Shown: positions 26,529-33,453 of the stretch, piece by piece
Numbering within the stretch: position 1 is the stretch's first letter
How the letters are laid out: every line of letters begins with the position of its first letter
Assembly (NCBI RefSeq): GCF_032917945.1
Contig: NZ_CP136624.1
Location: forward strand, 4,526,001 to 4,590,000
Direction: 5' to 3'
Origin: Bradyrhizobium sp. sBnM-33
Lineage (GTDB): Bacteria > Pseudomonadota > Alphaproteobacteria > Rhizobiales > Xanthobacteraceae
Length of the DNA stretch: 64,000 bases
The notes under the pieces: model-generated
What the model was told of the DNA's origin: nothing
Seen by the model: only the letters and a program-made list of their open reading frames with translations
Database searches by the model: none
Made by a program: the position numbers and the translations under genes

Positions 26529-26924
26529 TCAGCCCTGACCGGGTCCGCTCGAGGTTTCCGGCAACGCTTCACCGGGGAGATAAAGTCTGATCGGGCGGAT
26601 TTCGTAGACGGCGGACGGATTGACACGCCGCAGGTCGCGGGCAATCGCGATCGCTTCCTCCTCGTTGGCGCAATTCAATACGTACAGACCCAGCAACTGC
26701 TCCTTGGTCTCGGCAAACGGGCCGTCGATAACCATTCCCGCGCCCGGTCCGCGCAGGGTGCGGGCTTCCGCCGTTCCGCCGAGCCGCGCCGCCGGCCCGA
26801 GCACCTTCTTGGCGTTGAGCCGCTCATGCACGGCCAGCAATTCGGTCATCAGGGCCGCGTCCTCTTCCGCCGTCCAGGATGTGACCTCGGCTTCGACGTG
26901 ATAGGCCAGCATGGCGTAGAGCAT
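26529..26924 (-). CDS. YCII-domain (DGPF) protein
   Basis: A 131-residue single-domain protein of the YCII superfamily. It starts MLYAMLAYHVEAEV after an AAAGGAGAAAG ribosome site and has the family signature VIDGPFAETKEQLLGLYVL, followed by EEAIAIARDLRRVNPSAVYEIRPI. These dimeric alpha/beta-barrel proteins often sit beside ECF sigma factors, though none is found here. Catalytic function is not established for this branch. Confidence 0.88.
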   Translation of the reverse strand: MLYAMLAYHVEAEVTSWTAEEDAALMTELLAVHERLNAKKVLGPAARLGGTAEARTLRGPGAGMVIDGPFAETKEQLLGLYVLNCANEEEAIAIARDLRRVNPSAVYEIRPIRLYLPGEALPETSSGPGQG

Positions 26925-27112
26925 CGCTTTCTCCTTTATGGCGGGCCGGACTGGCTGCCTTTCGAGGACGTTTTGCGGCAGCCGATCCCGACAAACGGTG
27001 GCACGAAACAGTCCGGAAACACGATATACCCGTTGCCTCTTGAACGTGCAGTGGGAAGCCCACGACTGATGAGCAGAACGCGAGCCAACGCGCACCCTTC
27101 ACGGAGACGGTC
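26925..27112. other. Noncoding spacer before the decayed gene
   Basis: This part of the 700-base gap between the YCII gene and tRNA-Gly shows nothing recognisable. The rest of the gap holds the decayed frame (27113-27315), a hairpin (27338-27363) and about 260 bases without features before the tRNA. Confidence 0.35.
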
Positions 27113-27315
27113 ATGCGAAGCAAGCCAGCCACGATCATTTGCGATGCCGCCAGGTCCTGCGGGTCGCCGTCATCGTCGCAGGCCGGCGACTGGCCGACGT
27201 CACTGGCCTCACCGGCCATCACCGCTATTACGGCAGTTCGGCCATCAATGGCGGCGAGCGCATCGTCGAAAACCGTCGCGGCCAGCGGCCGCGCTTCGTC
27301 AATCTTTGCGGTTGA
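27113..27315 (+). pseudogene. Possible decayed small gene
   Basis: ATG 27113 has GGAGACGG upstream and reads MRSKPATIICDAAR, then becomes Ser/Pro noise. From about 27151 another frame reads QVLRVAVIVAGRRLADVTGL and ends GGERIVENRRGQRPRFVNLCG with TGA at 27315. A lost base near 27140-27150 would join them into a 67-residue protein with a hydrophobic segment. The evidence is only frame quality, so confidence is low. Confidence 0.3.
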
Positions 27316-27337
27316 TCGGCAATTAAGCAATTAAAAA

Positions 27338-27363
27338 GGCGCGGCGGGAACTCCCGTCGCGCC
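27338..27363. terminator. GC-rich hairpin
   Basis: Stem GGCGCGGCGGG / CCCGTCGCGCC (one G-T pair) with a 4-base loop, preceded by TTAAAAA, so it would work best for minus-strand transcription. Confidence 0.6.
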
Positions 27364-27626
27364 CCAACTGTTGTGCTCGCTGGTCCAGGGCTGAGAGCGC
27401 CCCGATGCCAGGCCAAAAGACAAGCCTAGCGGGCGATCCCAGCGAGGTGACAGCGCTTGGTGTAAGACACTGGATCACCTCCTTTCATTGTTGATGGAAA
27501 CGTCAATATAGTCGGCGAATCAGCCCCTGTTAAGGGCCGGTCGCCGGGAACGGCGGCCTTGTGCACGGATGAGCGGCGCCCGGGCGGGTTGAGGCCGCTT
27601 GCGCGGCGTGTTAGGTCAACGCCAGC

Positions 27627-27700
27627 GCGGGTGTAGCTCAATGGTAGAGCAGCAGCCTTCCAAGCTGAATACGAGGGTTCGATTCCCTTCACCCGCTCCA
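27627..27700 (+). tRNA. tRNA-Gly (TCC anticodon)
   Basis: A 74-base tRNA: acceptor GCGGGTG / CACCCGC, D arm GCTC-GAGC, anticodon loop CTTCCAA giving TCC, T arm with GTTCGATTC and encoded CCA (27698-27700). Confidence 0.96.
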
Positions 27701-27794
27701 TTTCATTGCCTGCCGCGAACAAGCTGATGCCCGGCGATGGCGTCGGCGGGAAGCGAGCAGTCTTTGTTGAAGAGACAGACAGGCGGCAGGTCTG

Positions 27795-28169
27795 ATGCGC
27801 ATCATCTACTTCAGCCTCGGTTGGGTGATGGTTGCGCTCGGCGTGATCGGTCTGGTGATGCCGCTGATGCCGGGGGCGGTTTTCCTGATCGTTGCAGTGG
27901 CGTGTTTTGCGCGCTCGTCGCCGCGGTTCGAGGCATGGCTGCTAGATCATCCGACCCTTGGCAAACCGCTGCGGGATTGGCGCGCCGCCGGAGCCATCCC
28001 GCGGTCGGCCAAGGCCATGGCTTGCGTGGGAATGGCGATCGGGTTTCTCGTGTTCTGGTACAGCGTCGACCCGTCATTGCCGCTTGCCGTAGCGGTGGCG
28101 GTCATGTTCCTTGCCTGTGCCGCCTACGTCGTATCACGGCCGGCGATGGCCGATGAGAACGGCATCTAG
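27795..28169 (+). CDS. YbaN-like (DUF454) inner-membrane protein
   Basis: A 124-residue membrane protein with a typical DUF454 layout: N-terminal hairpin of membrane helices (YFSLGWVMVALGVIGLVMPL, MPGAVFLIVAVACFARSS), the signature RFEAWLLDHPTLGKPLRDWR, then two more hydrophobic segments. The signature is diagnostic; the function is unknown. It stands alone after tRNA-Gly. Confidence 0.9.
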   Translation: MRIIYFSLGWVMVALGVIGLVMPLMPGAVFLIVAVACFARSSPRFEAWLLDHPTLGKPLRDWRAAGAIPRSAKAMACVGMAIGFLVFWYSVDPSLPLAVAVAVMFLACAAYVVSRPAMADENGI

Positions 28170-28251
28170 GCGTCGCTACTGAAGGCGGCGGGTACCTGCT
28201 GCCCGGATAGCCGGAACCGCGGCAGTGGCCACTGACCGTGGCCAGCCGAGT

Positions 28252-28563
28252 CTAGCTAGCTTGCCTTGCCCGTTCCAGGAAGTCTTCGAGGCCAACCGGT
28301 ACCTCGTCGAGATCGATGCATCGCTCGCGTAGTTCGTCGGCGATTTCGCTCGTCACGTCGCGCGACCATCCCCCGGTGATGTTGAAGGCGACGATGCGTA
28401 CCGGGTTGACGTACTGGCCTTCGAGCAGTTCGCGGATCAGCGTGGCCCGCCCGGTACTCTCCTCGCTGGTCTCGCGCCATACCCGCCCAATCCGACCCAG
28501 ATCGTCCAGCACGAGGTAGACGTCGTGGTCTGCACCTTCCGGCACGATGGACGGCGTACGCAT
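28252..28563 (-). CDS. Conserved-looking small protein of unknown function
   Basis: A 103-residue soluble protein starting MRTPSIVPEGADHDVYLVLDDLG. It contains GRVWRETSEESTGRATLIRELLEGQYVNPVRIVAFN and ITGGWSRDVTSEIADELRERC. The start at 28563 is preferred over 28587, although neither has a strong ribosome site. Charged, alpha/beta-like sequence with good codon use; no domain recognised. It lies next to rpoH on the same strand, 155 bases downstream. Confidence 0.65.
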   Translation of the reverse strand: MRTPSIVPEGADHDVYLVLDDLGRIGRVWRETSEESTGRATLIRELLEGQYVNPVRIVAFNITGGWSRDVTSEIADELRERCIDLDEVPVGLEDFLERARQAS

Positions 28564-28718
28564 TTGCGAGACTCGAAACAGACACACCGTCGATTCAAAG
28601 CGCGACTTCGTGAGTCGTTCCTCGATCGATGCGCCCTCCGCAACTGGCGGAGAGCGTCGGGAGACTTTCTTCGCAGGCTGGGGCGAGCACCGAAGCGCGG
28701 CGCCCGCCCTTTCTTAAT

Positions 28719-29657
28719 TTAAGCTGACTGAATGACGCCGGAAGTTGGCGGCAGCCTCAAGCGCCCATCATTCGGAAGCGTTCCGCCGAGGCGGGCGCTC
28801 AGTGCGCCTCCAATCTTTTGTAGCGCGCGAACCTCGATCTGGCGGATGCGCTCGCGGGACACGCCGAAGGTGGCGCCAAGGTCCTCCAGGGTTTTCGGCT
28901 GTTCGGCCAGGTAGCGTGCTCCGATGATATGCTGTTCGCGGGGAGTCAGGCCGGCAAGCGCGTCTTTCAATGCGCTCCTTACCTGGTCGCGATCTTGCGC
29001 TTCCGACAACAGGCTTTCGGGATCTGGCGCTGGATCAACCAGGCAGTCCTGCATTTCCTCGGAACCGTCCTCCCGGGTCCTGGATAAGTTGAGCGAAATG
29101 TCACCGCGCATCCTCCCATTCATCTCGACGACATCGCGGGAACCGACCCCCAGTTCGTCGGCAATGTATTTGACCTGCTCGGGCGAAAGATCGCCGTCCT
29201 CGCCTGCGGAAATCCGGCCTTTCAGTTTTCGCAGCTTGAAGAACAGCTTCTTCTGGGCGGCGGTCGTGCCAATTTTCACCAGCGACCAGGACTTCAGGAT
29301 GTACTCGTGGACGGTCGCCTTGATCCACCACATCGCATAGGTGGCGAGCCGAACACCTTTTTCGGGTTTGAACCGCTTCACCGCATGCATCAGGCCCAGA
29401 TTCGCTTCCGAGATCAGGTCGGCGATGGGAAGGCCATAGCCGCGATAGCGCAGCGCCAGCTTCGCAGCCAGCCGGAGGTGGCTTGTCACCAGGTGATAGG
29501 CCGCTTCGCGATCGCCGTGTTGGTGCCAACGGCGCGCGTACATGGCCTCGTCGGCCGCACTCAGCAGCGGAAACTTTCTGATAGCGGCGAGGTAGCGGGA
29601 GAGCCCGCCTTCCGAGTGAAGCGCAGGTAGGTTCGATAGAACTGACAGGGTGCTCAT
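28719..29657 (-). CDS. rpoH: RNA polymerase heat-shock sigma factor RpoH (sigma-32)
   Basis: A 312-residue sigma-70-family factor. The region 2 core (HLVTSHLRLAAKLALRYRGYGLPIADLISEANLGLMHAV in parts, with AMWWIKATVHEYIL) is followed by the RpoH box QKKLFFKLR (about 135-143), which is specific to heat-shock sigmas, and region 4 helix-turn-helix TLEDLGATFGVSRERIRQIEVRALQKI. Start 29657 follows GAGGAGGAA. That ribosome site is masked by a ROSE-like hairpin (29660-29684), so translation is probably temperature-controlled. It sits in a cluster with Hsp20 genes. Confidence 0.95.
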   Translation of the reverse strand: MSTLSVLSNLPALHSEGGLSRYLAAIRKFPLLSAADEAMYARRWHQHGDREAAYHLVTSHLRLAAKLALRYRGYGLPIADLISEANLGLMHAVKRFKPEKGVRLATYAMWWIKATVHEYILKSWSLVKIGTTAAQKKLFFKLRKLKGRISAGEDGDLSPEQVKYIADELGVGSRDVVEMNGRMRGDISLNLSRTREDGSEEMQDCLVDPAPDPESLLSEAQDRDQVRSALKDALAGLTPREQHIIGARYLAEQPKTLEDLGATFGVSRERIRQIEVRALQKIGGALSARLGGTLPNDGRLRLPPTSGVIQSA

Positions 29658-29659
29658 AT

Positions 29660-29684
29660 CCAATTCCTCCTCAGAGCAAAGTGG
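29660..29684 (-). promoter_or_regulatory. ROSE-like RNA thermometer helix at rpoH
   Basis: The transcript reads CCACUUUGCUC, loop UGAG, GAGGAAUUGG. Pairing gives CUC with GAG, then a single unpaired G (base 29677), then U-G, U-A, U-A, one C-U mismatch, and A-U, C-G, C-G. The bulged G opposite the Shine-Dalgarno is the hallmark of ROSE elements. The helix ends two bases before AUG, as in the two others at 31132 and 31518. Confidence 0.7.
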
Positions 29685-29754
29685 GTGCGAGCTACCGAGC
29701 ATGTGCCGGGCCCGGAAACGGCGCCCAAGCGCATCAAGCCGGCGGCGTCCACAG

Positions 29755-29779
29755 AATGTCGCTGCTTGCAAATTGTTCC
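29755..29779 (-). promoter_or_regulatory. Possible EcfG-type promoter of rpoH
   Basis: GGAAC (29779-29775) and CATT (29758-29755) are 16 bases apart on the minus strand, one mismatch from GGAAC-N16-CGTT. It lies about 100 bases before the rpoH start. Confidence 0.3.
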
Positions 29780-29882
29780 GTTGAAAATTGGCTTGAAAGC
29801 CGAAGGCGGTCAGCGGCGTGCCGGTGGAGGGGTGCAGCCCCTGGCCGCCTCCACCGGCCAATGACAACCGGCCAATGACACC

Positions 29883-30632
29883 TTACGCCGCCACGGCTTG
29901 AGCCGCTCGTGGCGGCGCCGGCGCGGCACTCTCCGCCGCAGCGTTGCCGCGCTCGAGAGCCAGCAGCGCAAGCTCGACCTCGTGAAGGCGCGAGGGCCGG
30001 CCGTTCTCCGGCATGCCTTCGTTGGTCGCCTGGTCGATCAGATATTCGGTCCAGGCCCAGTCTATCAGGATCGAGCGTTTTGCATCGAGCGACAGGCTCG
30101 GATCGCACACCACCGCCATCGGCCAAGCCCAGCCTTCCTCGCCCCGGCGATCCTGCCGGCCTTCCGCACCGGCAACGGCCTTGTCATAGCTCTCCCGAAG
30201 GGAACCGAGCCCAAGGCGTTCCAGGGTCTCATCGGAGAAGGCGTGCTTCATCTTGCGGGACTGTCGCTGGTTTGTGTTCTGCTCCTCGGTCTCCTCGACG
30301 ACATAGGGAAGTCCCTGCCGCTCGGCGTAGCGGATCGCCGACCTGAGCGTCGGGAAGCTGAGCTCGGCGGTCGCGAGCGGGTCATCATCCCCGGTCCATC
30401 CCATCAGGGGTTCGACATAAGGGGCGCTGCGGCGCTCGAAGGTGAGCCGCCAGCCCTTGGTGCCGGCCTTTCCCGAGGTCATTGCCGATCGTGCGGGCCG
30501 AAAGATGCGCGCTATCGCATCCCTCGGGAATTGGGACGGGGTCAAGCGCCGGTCCGGCATATGATTGTCGTTCGCGGCGAATGCCGCTTCTGATGTCGTC
30601 GTTTTCAGTTCGTCAATTCTAACCCTCTCCAT
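29883..30632 (-). CDS. NDUFS4-like (ETC complex I subunit) domain protein with C-terminal extension
   Basis: A 249-residue protein. Residues about 45-125 match the NDUFS4/'ETC complex I subunit conserved region' fold (ARIFRPARSAMTSGKAGTKG, WRLTFERRSAPYVEPLMGWT, SAIRYAERQGLPYVV), an accessory piece of respiratory complex I. After an acidic/Gln linker comes a second domain (AWPMAVVCDPSLSLDAKRSI, LIDWAWTEYL) like a small family usually found alone in rhizobia. The start 30632 follows GGAGGGACAA. It lies between rpoH and two tiny heat-linked genes, and may be a stress-specific paralogue rather than the core subunit. Confidence 0.75.
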   Translation of the reverse strand: MERVRIDELKTTTSEAAFAANDNHMPDRRLTPSQFPRDAIARIFRPARSAMTSGKAGTKGWRLTFERRSAPYVEPLMGWTGDDDPLATAELSFPTLRSAIRYAERQGLPYVVEETEEQNTNQRQSRKMKHAFSDETLERLGLGSLRESYDKAVAGAEGRQDRRGEEGWAWPMAVVCDPSLSLDAKRSILIDWAWTEYLIDQATNEGMPENGRPSRLHEVELALLALERGNAAAESAAPAPPRAAQAVAA

Positions 30633-30736
30633 TTTGTCCCTCCCACCTCTGGCGAAGGAGAACCGCTCGCGGCTTGGCATCCATCAAGCCGCCCATGCTT
30701 CATCGATCCGTCTAGCGCGACCAAATCGAGAGCCGG

Positions 30737-30979
30737 TCAGGAGGAGCATCCCCTGCAGATATCCGGGACAATCTCCTCGGCTCGGAAGGGCGGGATCACC
30801 ACGGTGGTTGCCCGGTTGGACCTTGTATTCCGATCGGACACCGGCCGCTCCGGCGCGCCCGTCTGAACCGCGGCATTCGCACTGCCAGGCTGCTTCGGCT
30901 TTTTCCGCTGCGCAGCGGCCCCTTCGGTTGCGCTGAACAGCATGGCGAATACGACGAAAGCTGCGAGCAGACCGCGCAT
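30737..30979 (-). CDS. Small exported protein in heat-shock operon
   Basis: An 80-residue protein with a signal peptide (MRGLLAAFVVFAMLFSATEG, cleavage near AAAQ), then a basic stretch (RKKPKQPG), a polar middle and a Cys pair near the end (DICRGCSS). GGGGAAG precedes the ATG. It starts 15 bases after the stop of the ROSE-controlled 44-residue gene, so both are likely one transcript. Function unknown. Confidence 0.7.
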   Translation of the reverse strand: MRGLLAAFVVFAMLFSATEGAAAQRKKPKQPGSANAAVQTGAPERPVSDRNTRSNRATTVVIPPFRAEEIVPDICRGCSS

Positions 30980-30994
30980 CGTTCTTCCCCAGCG

Positions 30995-31129
30995 TTAGCG
31001 CTTGCGAGGAGAGAGCCTGATGCGCCAGTTCCTGGATGCCGCCGCGATCCGATCGGCTAGTCGTTCCAGCAGATGGACGATTGCCGTGCTCCAACGCAGC
31101 ACCGACCGGGCGTGATCTGCCATCTTCAT
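30995..31129 (-). CDS. 44-residue basic protein behind a ROSE thermometer
   Basis: The ATG at 31129 begins MKMADHARSVLRWSTAIVHL and ends in a basic tail RIRLSPRKR. The middle (STAIVHLLERLADRIAAASRN) is an amphipathic helix. The longer in-frame start at 31249 is rejected because the Shine-Dalgarno GGAGGAUGUGG and ROSE hairpin sit directly before 31129, in the same geometry as the Hsp20 gene on the other strand. This is an undescribed heat-regulated microprotein; I recognise no family. Confidence 0.75.
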   Translation of the reverse strand: MKMADHARSVLRWSTAIVHLLERLADRIAAASRNWRIRLSPRKR

Positions 31130-31131
31130 AA

Positions 31132-31156
31132 CCACATCCTCCCGAAAGCAACGTGG
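31132..31156 (-). promoter_or_regulatory. ROSE RNA thermometer helix of the 44-residue gene
   Basis: The transcript reads CCACGUUGCUU, loop UCGG, GAGGAUGUGG. Ten pairs form with one bulged G opposite the Shine-Dalgarno, and the helix ends two bases before AUG. Compared with the Hsp20 copy, one U-G pair is replaced by C-G, a change that keeps pairing. Confidence 0.8.
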
Positions 31157-31223
31157 ACTCCCAAGCGCCTTCTCCATGCGGGATCCGGCACGCCAATCCT
31201 GCACAGGCCTTGGCGGCGGCCGA

Positions 31224-31251
31224 TTTAGGAAAGCGCCGGGCGACGTCAAGA
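31224..31251 (-). promoter_or_regulatory. Candidate sigma-32 promoter of the 44-residue gene
   Basis: CTTGAC (31251-31246) and CTAAAT (31229-31224) on the minus strand, with 18 bases between CTTG and CTAAAT. Same layout as the Hsp20 promoter at 31410. It gives a leader of about 85-90 bases containing the ROSE helix. Confidence 0.5.
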
Positions 31252-31409
31252 GGTGCGACGCTCGGACGCGGCGGCGCGCGCGGGGTACTCGTTCCGCAGT
31301 GGCCGGACGCCGTTCTGCGCACCATCACCACGGCGGCGGTGATGCGGCGCGTCGTGCTTCAAGACCGATCGAGGAGGTGAAAAAATGAAAAACGCGTGCC
31401 GGTTGTGCC

Positions 31410-31437
31410 CTTGAAACCAAATCGAACCCTTCTAGTT
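31410..31437 (+). promoter_or_regulatory. Candidate sigma-32 promoter of the first Hsp20 gene
   Basis: CTTGAAA (31410-31416) and CTAGTT (31432-31437), with 18 bases between CTTG and CTAGTT. The transcript would have a ~100-base leader, typical for ROSE-controlled heat-shock genes. Confidence 0.5.
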
Positions 31438-31439
31438 CT

Positions 31440-31544
31440 TGTGGTGCCACAGGTGTGGCGCCGGATGCCGTCAGGGTCCGGCCAAGGCCGCCGGGAATGT
31501 CCCGGCGTGGCTCCTATCCATGTTGCTCAAAGGAGGATGTGGTT
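31440..31544 (+). promoter_or_regulatory. ROSE RNA thermometer leader of Hsp20
   Basis: The 5' leader has an upstream hairpin (CGCCGGGA, loop AUG, UCCCGGCG at 31489-31507) and the diagnostic last helix at 31518-31542: CCAUGUUGCUC, loop AAAG, GAGGAUGUGG. All ten positions pair with one bulged G opposite the Shine-Dalgarno, and AUG follows two bases later. This matches the published ROSE design of Bradyrhizobium small heat-shock genes, in which heat melts this helix. Confidence 0.88.
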
Positions 31545-32009
31545 ATGAGAACCTACGATCTACCCCCGTTCTGGCGTTCGAGCGTCGGGTTCGATCGCCT
31601 GTTTGACCTCGTCAACGACACGGTGAACGACAGCGACACTTATCCGCTGTATGACATCGAGCGTGCCGGCGAGGACCAGTACCAGATTTCACTGGCGCTG
31701 GCCGGTTTCAGCCCGGAAGAGATCACCATCACCGCGGAGCAATCGACGCTCACGGTTGAGGGCCGCAAGGCTGACAAGGGTGTTCACGACTACCTGTACC
31801 AGGGAATCTCGATGCGGCCCTTCCGCCGCGTATTCAACCTGGCGGAGTACGTCCAGGTGAAGGATGCGACCTTCGAAAACGGCATGCTCAAGATCACGCT
31901 GGTTCGGGAAGTGCCGGAGGCGATGAAGCCGCGTCGCATCGCGATCGAGGCCGCCGGCAACGGCAAGCAGATCGAACACCAGCAAAGCGAACATCAGCAG
32001 GCGGCCTGA
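31545..32009 (+). CDS. Small heat-shock protein Hsp20, class A-like
   Basis: A 154-residue alpha-crystallin-family holdase. The N-terminus MRTYDLPPFWRSSVGFDRLF is typical of class A (IbpA-like) rhizobial sHsps, followed by the crystallin domain (YPLYDIERAGEDQYQISLAL to FENGMLKITLVREVPE) and a C-terminal tail with the dimer-bridging region PRRIAIE. The start at 31545 is set by the ROSE helix, not the in-frame codon 31455. It binds unfolding proteins in the cytoplasm during heat. Confidence 0.95.
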   Translation: MRTYDLPPFWRSSVGFDRLFDLVNDTVNDSDTYPLYDIERAGEDQYQISLALAGFSPEEITITAEQSTLTVEGRKADKGVHDYLYQGISMRPFRRVFNLAEYVQVKDATFENGMLKITLVREVPEAMKPRRIAIEAAGNGKQIEHQQSEHQQAA

Positions 32010-32107
32010 CGGAGTTGCCGTTCAAGGCTGTCGAACCACCTGTGCGCGGCTCGGCCGCGCGCGGGTGATCTCTGTCCACTGAACATGACGTACAGAAAGG
32101 AGGAGCT

Positions 32108-32593
32108 ATGGCACTACGCGATCTCATTCCGTGGAACAACGGCTCTCGTGATCTGAGCCTGCACCGCAATGAACCCAATCCGTTCCTCGCGCTTCATCGC
32201 GAGATGAATCGGCTGTTCGACGATGCGCTCCGCTCGTTCGACATTGCTCCGTTCAGCTCCCAGGCGATGGGTTGGCCGAGCGTCGAGGTCAACGAGACCG
32301 AGAAGGAAGTCAAAGTGATTGCTGAACTCCCCGGTCTCGAAGAGAAGGACGTCAACGTCGAACTCAGGGACGGCATGTTGACCATCAGCGGTGAGAAGAA
32401 GAGCGAGACCGAAGACAAGGAGCGTCGCTTTAGCGAGCGCTACTACGGGCGCTTCGAGCGTTCCGTTCCGGTCGATGATGTCGATCAGGACAATGTCGGG
32501 GCCTCGTTCAAGAATGGCGTTCTCACCGTGACGCTGCCGAAGTTACCGACCGCGCAGCAGAAGGTGAAACGGATTGCCATCAACGGCAAATAA
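32108..32593 (+). CDS. Small heat-shock protein Hsp20, class C-like
   Basis: A 161-residue alpha-crystallin-domain chaperone, different from its neighbour: it starts MALRDLIPWNNGSRDLSLHR, has the crystallin domain from about residue 50 (WPSVEVNETEKEVKVIAELP) with DGMLTISGEKK and FKNGVLTVTLPKLP, and ends KRIAINGK. GGAGGAGCT precedes the ATG but no ROSE helix can be drawn, so control is likely transcriptional. It follows the class A gene by 98 bases. Confidence 0.95.
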   Translation: MALRDLIPWNNGSRDLSLHRNEPNPFLALHREMNRLFDDALRSFDIAPFSSQAMGWPSVEVNETEKEVKVIAELPGLEEKDVNVELRDGMLTISGEKKSETEDKERRFSERYYGRFERSVPVDDVDQDNVGASFKNGVLTVTLPKLPTAQQKVKRIAINGK

Positions 32594-32740
32594 CCGCGGG
32601 ACGGGAGGGAGCCTCGCGCTCTCGCCCGCGCCGAGGGCGCTGCCAATAGCCGACCGCAGAAACCGAACTCGCAACCGGTGCGGTTGCGAGCCACCGATCT
32701 GACAGTGAATTGAAAGGAGCCAATGTAAGGAGTTGCAACC

Positions 32741-33103
32741 ATGAACACCGTCTGGAAAAAGGACATGATCGCCGATGTGGTCAACCTCGTGATTGGCCTG
32801 GCCTTGTTCGTGTCGCCATGGGCCTTGGGGTTCGCCGCTGAAAGTCCCACGAACTGGAATGCGTGGTTGAGTGGCATCCTGATCGCGGCGCTTGCGGTAG
32901 CAGCGCTGGCGGTATTCGCCGAATGGCAGGAGTGGCTAGCTCTTGCCGCCGGCGTTTGGGTGGCGCTGTCGCCGTGGGTGGTGCAATTCTCGGCCAACCA
33001 GACCACCACGACACTCCACGTCATCGCCGGGATCGTAGTGGCCGCCGTTGCGGCTCTGCGCCTCTGGTATCTGCACCAGAGTCCTCCTCGCGTGACGGCC
33101 TGA
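32741..33103 (+). CDS. SPW-repeat membrane protein
   Basis: A 120-residue protein with four hydrophobic segments and two copies of the SPW motif (ALFVSPWALGF and VALSPWVVQF), the signature of the SPW repeat family. Function is unknown; membrane location is likely. It follows the two Hsp20 genes on the same strand, suggesting a stress link, and has a strong hairpin behind it. Confidence 0.9.
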   Translation: MNTVWKKDMIADVVNLVIGLALFVSPWALGFAAESPTNWNAWLSGILIAALAVAALAVFAEWQEWLALAAGVWVALSPWVVQFSANQTTTTLHVIAGIVVAAVAALRLWYLHQSPPRVTA

Positions 33104-33108
33104 TGCTT

Positions 33109-33141
33109 GGCGAGGGAGGCCGTTGCCGGCCTCCCTTCGCC
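33109..33141 (+). terminator. Hairpin after SPW-repeat gene
   Basis: GGCGAGGGAGGCC pairs with GGCCTCCCTTCGCC around a GTTGCC loop. No T tract. Confidence 0.65.
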
Positions 33142-33453
33142 AGATGTCCGCTCGGTGCTTCGTGAGTGGAGCGCGCGAGTCCGCAGCGACTATCGCAGCA
33201 GCCTCGGAATTGATGGTATACGAACAGACTTTTGATCGATGCGAATACGCTGCGTCCACTATCATAGGTGCTTGACAATCCCCCATATTCTCGTTGCAGA
33301 ATACATCGTCCGAAGGATCTGCAGGACCTCGGTGCCGTCATGGGCCTTGGTGACACACCTTTGGGAAGCCACAGGTTATCGATGTTGTCACCCTGCTGAT
33401 CGAGCGAAGGAGAAATCCGCGCGCGACAGCGCGCCTCGCTCGATGAGAGGACC
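33142..33453 (+). other. Leader region of KaiC-like operon
   Basis: No gene seen. TTGACA at 33272-33277 is a good -35 box, but the matching -10 is weak, so the promoter is only tentative. Confidence 0.35.

Noticed and set aside
27426..27722. Minus-strand ORF with MERVKGIEPSYSAWKAAALP
   Set aside because: Antisense of tRNA-Gly, a classic spurious protein.
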